Assembly (NCBI GenBank): GCA_028870665.1
Contig: JAGWPB010000031.1
Location: 1-34,186 of the forward strand
Source: Lysobacteraceae bacterium
Lineage (GTDB): Bacteria > Pseudomonadota > Gammaproteobacteria > Xanthomonadales > Rhodanobacteraceae
Reading direction: 5' to 3'
Length of the DNA: 34,186 bases
Made by a program: the position numbers and the translations under genes. Positions 10,198 to 20,700 of the stretch are shown here, in pieces; position 1 is the first letter of the stretch; every line of letters starts with the position of its first letter. The notes beneath the pieces are model-generated. The model was not told the DNA's origin. It saw only the letters and a list, made by a program, of their open reading frames with translations, and searched no databases.

Positions 10198-10664
10198 CAG
10201 CGGACTCCCGCCAGCAGATGCGCGGTCACCACCGCGGTGGTCAGGAACACCAGCACCGACACCAGCGAGGGCAACTGCAGGTTGCCCAGCCCGCAGACGC
10301 CGTGCCCCGACGTGCAGCCGCCGCCGAGGCGCGCGCCGAAGCCGCCGATCACGCCGCCCAGCGCGAGTTGCCAGGCCGGCACCGTCGTCAGCCAGGCCGC
10401 GCCACCGCGTCCGACCCACCACAGCGCCGCCCCCAGCACCATGCCGATGGCATAAGCCAGTCGCCAGCGGCGCGAAGCCGCGAGACCCTCGGCCCGGAAT
10501 CCCGGCGCGCGATCGAACCACGACAGGGTGGCACTGAAGAAACTGCTGGCGCCGCCGACCAGGCCGGTGCCGACGAACACCAGGCCGATGCCGGCGCCGA
10601 TCAGCACGCCGCCCGCGAGATAGTGCACCCAGCCAACGGGAAACAGCTCTGTCAGTGTGTTCAT
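10197..10664 (-). CDS. YeeE/YedE sulfur transporter half, first subunit
   Basis: This is the first half of the split YeeE/YedE transporter, 155 residues with about four helices. The hallmark GGGCTSGHGVCGL lies near residues 115-127 and carries the paired cysteines thought to handle sulfur species in this family; the N-terminal half contains LAGGVLIGAGIGLVFVGTG. The ATG at 10664 has AGGA upstream and removes an unlikely 38-residue extension. It is co-translated with the second half through a 4-base overlap. The divergent spacer to the thioredoxin-TPR gene holds a perfect palindrome (10732-10747) that could regulate both. A role in thiosulfate or sulfide uptake or export is inferred. Confidence 0.9.
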   Translation of the reverse strand: MNTLTELFPVGWVHYLAGGVLIGAGIGLVFVGTGLVGGASSFFSATLSWFDRAPGFRAEGLAASRRWRLAYAIGMVLGAALWWVGRGGAAWLTTVPAWQLALGGVIGGFGARLGGGCTSGHGVCGLGNLQLPSLVSVLVFLTTAVVTAHLLAGVR

Positions 10665-10731
10665 CCGCAGATTCCTGATCACGCCGGCACCGATGCTACC
10701 GCCTGCCGCGACAGCCGCGCGCAGGCACCGC

Positions 10732-10747
10732 GTCACGACATCGTGAC
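10732..10747. promoter_or_regulatory. Perfect 7-2-7 palindrome, candidate operator
   Basis: GTCACGA-CA-TCGTGAC is a perfect inverted repeat with 7-base arms and a 2-base centre. It lies in the 147-base divergent spacer, 67 bases from the start codon of the YeeE/YedE gene and 64 bases from that of the thioredoxin-TPR gene. Such symmetry and placement fit a dimeric repressor or activator site; the cognate regulator is not in this window. Confidence 0.5.
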
Positions 10748-10811
10748 CGCCGCTTGCGTCGGCCCGCGCCGGCCCCAATCATGGGCGATCGCCCTGTCGC
10801 GGAACCCTGCC

Positions 10812-11681
10812 ATGCCTGCCGCCTCCACCGCCCATGTCATCGACGCCACCCAGGCCAACTTCGAAGCCGAGGTGCTCAACACCTCGCTGCAACAGCCGGT
10901 CCTGGTGGACTTCTGGGCCGGATGGTGCGGCCCGTGCAAGCAGCTCGGGCCGATCCTCGAAAAGCTCGCTGCCGAATTCGCCGGCGCCTTCCGCCTGGTC
11001 AAGGTGGACACCGACAAGGAAATGGCCCTGGCGCAGCTGTTCGGCGTGCGCAGTCTGCCGACGGTGATGCTGATCAAGGACGGCCAGCCCGTGGACGGCT
11101 TCATGGGCGCGCTGCCCGAGCGCGGGGTGCGCGAATTTCTCGCGCGTCATGGCATCCAGCCCGGCGCGCCGGCCGCGGAAGACGCGCCGGCCGCGGAGGT
11201 GCCGCTGGAGACGCCTGCCGAGGCCGTCACCCGTCTGCAGCAGGCCCTGAAGGTCGAGCCCGACAAGGCCGAACTTCGACTCGAACTGGCACAGGCCTTC
11301 ATGCGCGCCGGCAATGCCGCGGCCGCCGCGACCGAGCTCGACGCCCTGCCCGCCAACCTCGCCAGCGACGACCGCGCCACGGTACTGCGCAGCCGGATCG
11401 ATCTTGCCGCCGCGCTCGATGGCGCACCCGACATGGCGACCTTGCGCGCGCGCATCGCCGCCGACCGCAACGATTACGCCGCGCGTGACCTGCTTGCCGT
11501 GCACAAGCTCGTCGACGGCGACGGCGCGGGTGCGCTGGATGACCTGCTGGCCCTGCTGGCCGACGCCCGTGGCTGGAACGAGGGTCAGGCGAAAAAGCGC
11601 CTGCTGGCCTCGTTCCAGGTGATCGACGATGCCGAGCTGGTCGCACGGACACGCCGCCGCATGACCTCGCTGCTGTTCTGA
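10812..11681 (+). CDS. cnoX: Thioredoxin-TPR co-chaperone, CnoX/YbbN-like
   Basis: The 289-residue protein has an N-terminal thioredoxin domain followed by a C-terminal TPR region, the architecture of CnoX (YbbN), which protects proteins from oxidative damage and hands them to GroEL and DnaK. The active site is a full WCGPC (38-42) with the cis-proline at 83 (SLPT), unlike E. coli CnoX, where the motif is SQHC; this version should be redox-active, as described for Caulobacter-type proteins. After a linker of about 25 Ala/Pro/Glu-rich residues, TPR-like helices run from AVTRLQQALKVEPDKAELRLELAQAFMRAG-type segments to the C-terminus. Its stop overlaps the start of the next gene by one base (TGATG), so the two are coupled. 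Confidence 0.92.
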   Translation: MPAASTAHVIDATQANFEAEVLNTSLQQPVLVDFWAGWCGPCKQLGPILEKLAAEFAGAFRLVKVDTDKEMALAQLFGVRSLPTVMLIKDGQPVDGFMGALPERGVREFLARHGIQPGAPAAEDAPAAEVPLETPAEAVTRLQQALKVEPDKAELRLELAQAFMRAGNAAAAATELDALPANLASDDRATVLRSRIDLAAALDGAPDMATLRARIAADRNDYAARDLLAVHKLVDGDGAGALDDLLALLADARGWNEGQAKKRLLASFQVIDDAELVARTRRRMTSLLF

Positions 11682-12040
11682 TGTACGAGCACCGCACCGA
11701 TCCGCTGCTGCCGCGCCGCCAGTTTCTGCGCCGCGTCGCACGCAACCTGCTGGCCGCGATCGCGGTGATCGCGCTCTCCCTGCTGGCAGGCATGGCGGGC
11801 TATCACGGCTTCGAGCATCTGGGCTGGGCCGATGCCTATGTCAACGCGGCGATGCTGCTGTCGGGCATGGGTCCGCTGGAATCGCCGGCAACGCTGGCCG
11901 GCAAGCTCTTCGCCGGCACTTATGCGCTGTACTGCGGGCTGGTCGTGATCTTCCTGGCCGGCGTGCTGCTGGGACCGTTCGTGCATCGCATGCTGCATCG
12001 TTTCCATCTCGACCGCGAGGCCGCCAGGCGCAAGGCCTGA
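11681..12040 (+). CDS. Two-TM channel-like membrane protein lacking a TVGYG filter
   Basis: The 119-residue protein has a basic N-terminus, a first helix (about 22-42), a short amphipathic segment GWADAYVNAAMLL (48-60), the loop SGMGPLESPATLAGKLF (61-77), a second helix (about 76-100) and a basic tail. The helix, pore-helix, loop, helix order and the spacing closely follow the two-TM potassium-channel module (Ion_trans_2), in which the same place reads TVGYGD followed by PxT and GK/RLF. The selectivity-filter residues are absent (SGMGP). It may be a degenerate channel, a channel of other selectivity, or a non-channel derivative. It is translationally coupled to the thioredoxin-TPR gene. Channel kinship is my inference from pattern, not from a search. 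Confidence 0.65.
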   Translation: MYEHRTDPLLPRRQFLRRVARNLLAAIAVIALSLLAGMAGYHGFEHLGWADAYVNAAMLLSGMGPLESPATLAGKLFAGTYALYCGLVVIFLAGVLLGPFVHRMLHRFHLDREAARRKA

Positions 12041-12247
12041 ACCCCGCATCACCGCCACTGCACTCCGGCTGCCGCGACGACAGCCCTCATCCGGTACGCC
12101 CCCGAGCGGTCCCGCACCACGACGACCGCGGACCGCGGCGGGCCGGCCGTCACGGCCCCTGGCACCGCGGGGCATCGCTGCACGGCGTGACCGTCATCAC
12201 CGTCCACGGGGCCGGCCTTGGCCATGCTGGACTCCGGAATGCCCATC

Positions 12248-12261
12248 GGCACGGGTTTTGC
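12248..12261 (+). promoter_or_regulatory. Sigma-54 (RpoN) promoter of the pilB operon
   Basis: CGGCACGGGTTTTGC contains the invariant -24 GG (12248-12249) and -12 GC (12260-12261) separated by exactly 10 bases, matching YTGGCACG-N4-TTGC well. The expected transcription start is near 12273, about 30 bases before the pilB ATG at 12304. RpoN with an enhancer-binding protein such as PilR is known to control type IV pilus genes in Pseudomonas and xanthomonads. Confidence 0.75.
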
Positions 12262-12303
12262 GGTAGATTCGGTATCGGATCCGGGGGTTAGGCACACTTC
12301 CTT

Positions 12304-14040
<1,737 letters not shown>

Positions 14041-14050
14041 GGGAGCACTC

Positions 14051-15316
14051 ATGGCCACCGCCGCCACCGCCAAGAACCCGCGCGACGTCGGCGCCGCGCG
14101 CGCCGAGGTCAGCAAGCTCACCGCCTACGACTGGGTCGCGCTGGACCGGCGCGGCCAGAAGATGCATGGCGAAATGCAGGCCAAGAACGCCAGCCTGGTC
14201 AAGGCCGAACTGCGCAAGCAGGGCATGAATCCGCAGACGGTCAAGGAGAAATCCAAGCCGTTGTTCGGTTCTGCCGGCAGCACCATCAAGCCGCGTGACA
14301 TTGCCATCTTCAGCCGCCAGCTCGCGACCATGATGGCGGCCGGCGTGCCGATGGTGCAGTCCTTCGACATCATCGCCAGCGGCCAGCGCAATGTGCGCAT
14401 GAAGAACATGCTGGTCGACATCAAGCAGGCGATCGAGGGCGGCTCGACCCTGCACGAAGCGCTCGCTCTCTTTCCGGTGCAGTTCGACGAACTGTTCCGC
14501 AACCTGGTCAAGGCCGGCGAATCCGCCGGCGTGCTCGACACCGTGCTCGACACCGTCGCCACCTACAAGGAGCGCATGGAGGCGATCAAGTCGAAGATCA
14601 AGAAGGCGCTGTTCTACCCGGCGATGGTGTTCGCGGTTGCCATCCTGGTCAGCGTGATCCTGCTGATCTTCGTGGTGCCGGTATTCCAGGGGGTGTTCAA
14701 GGATGCCGGCACCAGCCTGCCGGCATTCACCCAGATGATCGTCAGCATGTCGGAATTCATGCAGTCGTACTGGTGGCTGCTGCTGATCATCATCGTCGGC
14801 AGCGTCGTGTTCATTGTCAGTGCCTACAAGCGCTCGGAGAGCTTCGCCCACACCGTCGACCGGCTGTCGCTGAAGATGCCGGTGATCGGCAACATCCTGC
14901 GCCAGTCGGCGATCGCGCGCTTCGCCCGCACCCTGGGTGTCACCTTCCGCGCCGGCGTGCCGCTGGTCGAGGCGATGGACGCCGTGGCCGGCGCCACCGG
15001 CAGCGTGGTCTACGCCAAGGCGATCCGGCAGATGCGCGACGACATCGCCGTCGGCCATCAGATGCAGCTGGCGATGCGCCAGACCGGCCTGTTCCCCAAC
15101 ATGGTCGTGCAGATGACCGCGATCGGCGAGGAATCCGGCGCACTCGACGCGATGCTGTTCAAGGTTGCCGAGTTCTACGAGGAAGAGGTCAACAACGCCG
15201 TCGACACCTTGAGCACCCTGCTCGAGCCGATGATCATGGTCGTGATCGGCATCATGGTCGGCGGCATGGTCGTCGGCCTGTACCTGCCGATCTTCAAGCT
15301 GGCCGGCACATTCTGA
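14051..15316 (+). CDS. pilC: Type IV pilus inner-membrane platform protein PilC
   Basis: PilC is the polytopic inner-membrane platform on which PilB rotates to add pilin subunits. At 421 residues it has normal length and the duplicated GspF/T2SSF domain: the first around residues 80-205 (IAIFSRQLATMMAAGVPMVQ and LVKAGESAGVLDTVLD), the second around 280-405 (FARTLGVTFRAGVPLVEAMD and MTAIGEESGALDAML). Transmembrane helices follow the first domain (LFYPAMVFAVAILVSVILL), lie between the domains (SYWWLLLIIIVGSVVFIV) and end the protein. The start at 14051 has GGGGAG upstream in the 10-base gap after pilB. Identification is secure. Confidence 0.97.
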   Translation: MATAATAKNPRDVGAARAEVSKLTAYDWVALDRRGQKMHGEMQAKNASLVKAELRKQGMNPQTVKEKSKPLFGSAGSTIKPRDIAIFSRQLATMMAAGVPMVQSFDIIASGQRNVRMKNMLVDIKQAIEGGSTLHEALALFPVQFDELFRNLVKAGESAGVLDTVLDTVATYKERMEAIKSKIKKALFYPAMVFAVAILVSVILLIFVVPVFQGVFKDAGTSLPAFTQMIVSMSEFMQSYWWLLLIIIVGSVVFIVSAYKRSESFAHTVDRLSLKMPVIGNILRQSAIARFARTLGVTFRAGVPLVEAMDAVAGATGSVVYAKAIRQMRDDIAVGHQMQLAMRQTGLFPNMVVQMTAIGEESGALDAMLFKVAEFYEEEVNNAVDTLSTLLEPMIMVVIGIMVGGMVVGLYLPIFKLAGTF

Positions 15317-15336
15317 TCCGCTGCCGCGCACGTCCC

Positions 15337-15369
15337 GCGCCCGCCCTCGCCGAGCGCGACGGCGGGCGC
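15337..15369 (+). terminator. Hairpin between pilC and pilD
   Basis: A perfect 9-bp stem (GCGCCCGCC at 15337-15345 pairing with GGCGGGCGC at 15361-15369) encloses a 15-base loop in the 103-base pilC-pilD gap. No U-tract follows, so it may be a partial terminator, an mRNA-processing or a stabilising hairpin that lowers pilD expression relative to pilBC. Confidence 0.35.
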
Positions 15370-15419
15370 CTTGCTGTCACGGGCCACGCCGCCCGCGTCG
15401 CCGACGAGGGTACCGACGG

Positions 15420-16286
15420 ATGTCCTTCATCACCCAGCTCTCCCCTGCCGCGCTGATCGCGTTCGTCGGCGTACTCGGCCTGCTGGTCGGCAGCTTCCTC
15501 AACGTCGTCATCCTGCGCCTGCCGGCGCGGCTGGAGCACACCTGGCGCAGCGAAGCGCGCGAAATGCTGGAGCTTGCGGCGGACGATCGCGCCGCCCCGC
15601 CCCCGGGCCTGGTGCGCGAACCCTCGCACTGCCCGCAGTGCCGGCACGTACTGGCCGCCCGCGACAACATGCCGCTGCTTTCCTGGCTGCTCTTGCGCGG
15701 CCGCTGCCGCTACTGCCGTGCACCGATCTCGATCCAGTACCCGCTGGTCGAGCTGGCGACCGCGCTGCTGAGCGCGGCAATCGCCTGGCGCTTCGGTCCC
15801 GGTACCCAGACCCTGGCCGGCCTGGCGCTGACCTGGGCGCTGGTGGCGCTGACCGGCATCGATCTGCGCACCCAGCTACTGCCCGATTCGATCACGCTGC
15901 CGCTGCTGTGGCTGGGTTTGCTGTTGGCACTGGGGCACGTCTTCCTCGGCGCGGCGCAGTCCATCCTCGGCGCGGCGCTCGGCTACCTCAGCCTGTGGAG
16001 CGTGTACTGGCTGTTCAAGCTGGCAACCGGCAAGGAAGGCATGGGCTACGGCGACTTCAAGCTGCTCGCGGCGCTGGGTGCCTGGATGGGCGCCGGCGCG
16101 CTGCTGCCGATCGTGCTGCTGTCGTCGCTGGTCGGCGCCGTGGTCGGCAGCGCGATGCTGGTCCTGCGCGGCCGCGACCGCAGCATCCCGATCGCCTTCG
16201 GGCCCTACCTCGCCGCCGCCGGCTGGATCTGGTTCGTCGCCGGTGACACGCTGCTGCACGCCTACCTGACCCTGTTCGTGCACTGA
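15420..16286 (+). CDS. pilD: Prepilin leader peptidase/N-methyltransferase PilD
   Basis: PilD cleaves the leader of type IV prepilins and type II secretion pseudopilins and N-methylates the new N-terminus. The 288-residue protein is polytopic. The cytoplasmic methyltransferase loop has the zinc-binding pairs C71/C74 (CPQC) and C96/C99 (CRYC). The two aspartyl-protease catalytic residues are D148 in TGIDLRTQLLPD and D212 in GYGDFKLLAALGAW. The start has GAGGG 9 bases ahead. It lies 103 bases after pilC, a gap containing a strong hairpin, and 4 bases before coaE. The pilD-coaE linkage is common in Gammaproteobacteria. Identification is secure. Confidence 0.97.
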   Translation: MSFITQLSPAALIAFVGVLGLLVGSFLNVVILRLPARLEHTWRSEAREMLELAADDRAAPPPGLVREPSHCPQCRHVLAARDNMPLLSWLLLRGRCRYCRAPISIQYPLVELATALLSAAIAWRFGPGTQTLAGLALTWALVALTGIDLRTQLLPDSITLPLLWLGLLLALGHVFLGAAQSILGAALGYLSLWSVYWLFKLATGKEGMGYGDFKLLAALGAWMGAGALLPIVLLSSLVGAVVGSAMLVLRGRDRSIPIAFGPYLAAAGWIWFVAGDTLLHAYLTLFVH

Positions 16287-16290
16287 AGCC

Positions 16291-16920
16291 ATGCCCGTCG
16301 CCCGCACACGCCCGTACACGGTCGCCCTGACCGGCGGCGTCGCGGCGGGCAAGAGCGCGGTCGCGCGCCTCTTTGCGGCGCTCGGCGTGCCGGTGCTGGA
16401 CGCCGACGCCGCAGCACGCGCGGTGGTCCAGCCGGGGCAGCCGGCACTGGCCGAGATCGCGGCGACGTTCGGACCCGAAGCGATCGCCGCCGACGGCAGC
16501 CTCGACCGCCGCTGGATGCGCCAGCGCGTCTTCGCCGACGTCGGGCAGCGCCGCCGTCTGGAGGCGATCGTGCACCCGCGCGTGCGTGCATGGATCGAGG
16601 CCCGCCTCGACGCGGTCCGCGCGTCGTACGCGCTGCTGGACATCCCGCTGCTGGCGGAAACCTGGCCTGCGTATGCCTGGGTCGATCGCGTGCTGCTGGT
16701 GGACGCGCCGCAGGCGCTGCGCCGCAGGCGGCTGATGCAGCGCGATCGCATCGACGCCGGCGACGCGCAACGCCTGCTTGATGCCCAGGCCAGCGATGCC
16801 GCGCGCCGGCAGCGGGCCGACGACGTGCTCGACAACAGCGGCGGCGAACAGGCACTGGAAAGCGCGGTCGCCGCGCTGCACGCCCACTATCGCCTGCTCG
16901 CCGCGGCTGCGGGGCGCTGA
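16291..16920 (+). CDS. coaE: Dephospho-CoA kinase
   Basis: CoaE phosphorylates dephospho-CoA at the ribose 3'-hydroxyl, the last step of coenzyme A synthesis. The 209-residue length is typical. Visible motifs are the P-loop GGVAAGKS (15-22), the substrate-binding PVLDADAAAR (33-42), the lid segment with RLMQRD, and the C-terminal RRQRADDVLDNSGG, the family ADxVIxNxG counterpart. It starts 4 bases after pilD and ends 5 bases before the NRDE-family gene, so it is probably read from the pilus operon or a shared transcript. Identification is secure. Confidence 0.96.
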   Translation: MPVARTRPYTVALTGGVAAGKSAVARLFAALGVPVLDADAAARAVVQPGQPALAEIAATFGPEAIAADGSLDRRWMRQRVFADVGQRRRLEAIVHPRVRAWIEARLDAVRASYALLDIPLLAETWPAYAWVDRVLLVDAPQALRRRRLMQRDRIDAGDAQRLLDAQASDAARRQRADDVLDNSGGEQALESAVAALHAHYRLLAAAAGR

Positions 16921-16925
16921 GTACC

Positions 16926-17708
16926 ATGTGCCTGGCGCTGCTCGCGCATCGCGTCGACCCGCGACATCCGTTGCTGCTGCTCGGCAATCGCGACGAGTTC
17001 CATGCCCGCCCGAGCGCCGCCGCCGCGCCCTGGCCGGAGGATCCGCGCATCGTCGGCGGGCGCGACCTGCAAGCCGGCGGCGCCTGGCTGGGCCTGCATG
17101 CCGACGGACGCTTCGCGCTGGTCACCAACCGCCGCGGGCCGCAAGCGAAACCGGCGCCGCGCTCGCGCGGCGTGCTGGTGCGCGACTACCTGCTGGGTGA
17201 TACCGACGCCGCCGATTTCGCCGCGCGGGCCGCCCGCGAGCACGCCGCGTACGGGCCGTTCAACCTGCTGCTGGGCGATGCCATGGGCAACGCGTTCGGC
17301 GTCGACGGCGTCAGCGGGCACGCGTTCGCGCTCGAGCCCGGGTTGCACGTGATCAGCAACGGTCCGTGGCACGCGCGCTGGCCCAAGACCGAACGGCTGC
17401 GCGCGGGTGCCGCGGCGCGGCTCGCCGCCGCCGACGATGACGACGCCTTGCTCGATCTGCTGGCCGACAGCACGCAGCCGCCGGACGCCGCCCTGCCGGA
17501 CACCGGCGTGGGCCTGGCGCGCGAACGCCTGCTGGCCCCGATCTTCATCCGCGGCGCGCAGTACGGCACCCGCGCCTCGAGCCTGGTCCGGGTACGCGAC
17601 GACGGTGCCTGCGACCTGCGCGAGCGCCACTACGGACGCGACGGCACGCCGCAGGGCGAGGCGCGCTGGCGCCGCGATCCTGGTGCGCCGCGCTGGGCGC
17701 CGGACTGA
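16926..17708 (+). CDS. NRDE/TANGO2 family protein
   Basis: The 260-residue protein belongs to the NRDE (TANGO2) family, whose biochemical role is unsettled; eukaryotic TANGO2 has been linked to mitochondrial and lipid or heme metabolism. The N-terminal cysteine directly after Met (MCLAL), the signature GNRDEFHARP (20-29) and the downstream TNRRGP, GPFNLLLGD and SNGPW motifs are all present, and the length fits. The layout resembles an Ntn-hydrolase-like start, but no activity can be asserted. It follows coaE by 5 bases; the association with a CoA enzyme is suggestive given the proposed acyl-CoA links of the family. It is convergent with the BNR-repeat gene. Confidence 0.9.
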   Translation: MCLALLAHRVDPRHPLLLLGNRDEFHARPSAAAAPWPEDPRIVGGRDLQAGGAWLGLHADGRFALVTNRRGPQAKPAPRSRGVLVRDYLLGDTDAADFAARAAREHAAYGPFNLLLGDAMGNAFGVDGVSGHAFALEPGLHVISNGPWHARWPKTERLRAGAAARLAAADDDDALLDLLADSTQPPDAALPDTGVGLARERLLAPIFIRGAQYGTRASSLVRVRDDGACDLRERHYGRDGTPQGEARWRRDPGAPRWAPD

Positions 17709-17732
17709 TCCGGCGCCGCGAGCGCTGCGCCA

Positions 17733-20700
17733 TCAGGGCCGGTCCTGGCCCTCCGGTACCGGCCGCACCTGCACCTGATCGGGCACCGGCACGCCAATCG
17801 CGGCCAGACCGGCCTTCGCCAGACGCGCGTTGAGCGCCGTCAGCGGTCCGTTCTGCAGTGCCTGCCAACGCCGCTGCGCCGCCTCGACGCGGGCCGCGGC
17901 CGCGCCCAGCACCTGCCGCTGCGCCGCGGTCGGCGCAGCATCGGCGTAACCGGCGTCGGTCGCCAGCGCCGCCAGCTCGCCGCTGGCGTGTTCGAAGGCA
18001 GCGCTCCCGGACGCATCCGCTCCGGCGGGTTGCAGCTGCGCCGCCAGCGCGGTGATCGACCCGCGCAGCGGCGGCTCGATCGTGGAGCGCGCCTGCAACG
18101 CGGCCAGCTGCGCCGCAACCGCCTGCACCTGGCCGGTGCCGACATAGGCCTGGGCCAGACTCGCCTGCACGGCGTGCTGGAAGTCCAGCAGTTGCAGGAG
18201 GTCGGCGGCGGTCGCCGTCACCCGCGGATCCTCGGTCACCGTCAGCGGCACGCGCCGCGTGCGGCCGTCGCAGCTCAGCTCGATCGTGTAGCGTCCGGGC
18301 AGCACGAGCGGCCCGCGCGGCAGCATCGGCGTGTTCTCGCCCCAGACCGCGGCGATGCTGTAGCCGTAGCGGATCGCCAGCGGTCGCGGCTCGCGCAGAT
18401 CCCAGACGAACCGGTGCATGCCCGGCGTCGCCGCCGGCACCGGCGCGGGCTTGATCCAGCCGGCTGCGAAGTAGCGATCCGCGTTGAACGGGCGTGGCGT
18501 GTCAGCGCTGCTGAAACGCCGGACGACATGGCCGGCGGCATCGAGGATCGTCAACGTCACCGGACCGCGCGTCGCGGGTCCCAGCCAGTAGTCGATCGGC
18601 GCACCGGCGGGCGGGTTCCGGCCGACCGGCGTTTCCGGCGGCAGCGGCGTGTCCTTGTTGTTGTCGGCATGCACGCGTACCGCGGCCGCCGGCGCGAACA
18701 GGTGCAGCGGCTGATCGGCGATGCCGGGCGAAACCTCGCGCAACGGCGTGACGTCGTCCAGCACCCAGATCGCACGACCCTGGGTGCCGGCGATCAGGTC
18801 ATTGCCGTGCACCAGCAAGTCGCGCACCCAGGCGGTCGGCAGATCGAGCTGCAACGGCTGCCAGGCAGCGCCGTCGTCGAAGCTGACGAACACGCCGGCA
18901 TCGGTGCCCGCGTAGAGCAGGCCCGGCTTGACCGGATCGGCGCGCACCACGGCGACGAAATGATCGCGCGGCAGGCCGCCGACGATCGCCTGCCAGGTCT
19001 TGCCGCCGTCGTGCGTACGAAACGCGTACGGATGGAAGTCGTCGTTGCGATGGTTGTCGACCGCGATGTAGGCCGTAGCCGGGTCGGTTGCCGACACGTC
19101 CACGCTGTCGATCCGCGCCCACTGCGGCACGCCCCGGGGCGTGACGTTGCTCCAGTGCCGGCCGCCGTCGTGCGTGACCTGCACCAGGCCGTCATCGGTG
19201 CCGATCCAGATCGTCTGCGGAGCAGACGGCGCCAACCCGATGCTGTAGATCACGCCGTAGCCGCAGGCCTTGGCGTGGGCCAGATCCACCGTGTGCCCGC
19301 AATCCCTGCTGCCCGCGACCGCGCCGGTGAGGTCGGGGCTGATCACCGACCAGTGCCGACCCTGATCGACGGAGCGGAACAGCACCTGGGCGCCCAGATA
19401 GATCGGGTACGGCGCCTGCTGGCCGATCGCCAGCGGCGTGATCCAGGTGTAGCGGTACTTCACCCCGATCGGGCGCTTGCCGTAGCTCATCACCGGCCAC
19501 GGCGAAACGTTCTCGACCTGGCCGGTGCGCGCGTTCCAGCGCGAGACGCGACCGCCCAGCCCGGTGCCGAACACGATGTCGGGATCGGCCGGATACGGCA
19601 CGTCATAGTCGCGCTCGTCACCGCCGACCGGATGCCAGTCGCGGAACGTCAGCGAACCGTAGTCGCTGCGGCTGGCGATGCCGACGGTGCCGCTGTCCTG
19701 CTGGCCGGAGTAGATCCAGTAGGGGAAGCGGTTGTCGGCGGCGAGGTGATAGAACTGCCCGGTCGGCTGGTTGTACCAGCTCGACCAGGTCCGGCCGCCG
19801 TCCATCGTCACCACCGCACCCTGGTCACTGCCGGTGATGCGGTCCTCGGGATGCAGCGGATTGATCCACAGGTAGTGGTAGTCGTCGCCGCCCGGTGCGC
19901 CCTTGGCGACGTGGAAGGTCCTGCCGGCATCGCGCGAGACACGGATCGACTGCCCGGTGGTGTAGAGCGTGTCCGGATCGCGCGGGTCGACGGTCATCCG
20001 GCTGGCGTACCAGTTGGTCACCGGCGCGTCGGCGTTGACCCGCAGCCAGTGGCCGCCGCCGTCATCCGAGCGCCACAGGCCGGTCGCCGCGGCGTTGTCG
20101 CCGCCGTCGATCGCGGCGTAGATGCGCGTGCCGGACGCGGTGTCGGTGACCGCCAGACCGATGCGTCCCAGCGGTGCCGCGGGCCAGCCCGCGCCGCTGA
20201 GACGCTGCCAGTGCACGCCATCGTCATGCGAGACGAACAGGCCGCTGCCGGCACCGACGATCGGCTTGAAGTAGCTCAGCCACGGATAGTTGCGGATGCT
20301 CCACAGCGACGCATAGAGCGTGTGCGGATCCTTCGGATCGGCGGCGAGATCGACCCCGCCGGTGCGGTCGTCGACGAACAGCACGTGCTGCCAGTGGCGG
20401 CCGCCGTCCGTGCTGCGATAGAGGCCGCGCTCCGCGCTAGGGCCGAACACGTGACCCAGTGCCGCCACGACCACGGTATCGGGGTGTCGCGGATCGACCC
20501 AGATCGCGCCGATGTGGCGGGTGCCGGCCAGGCCGGCGTGCTGCCAGTGGCGGCCTCCGTCGGCGGAACGATACATGCCGTCGCCGGCGGCGATGTCGTA
20601 ACGCGGCTCGGGCTGGCCGGTGCCGGCGTAGATCACCTGCGGGTCGGACGGCGCGATCGCGATCGCGCCGATCGAGGCCGCGCCGATGTGGTCGGTCAGC

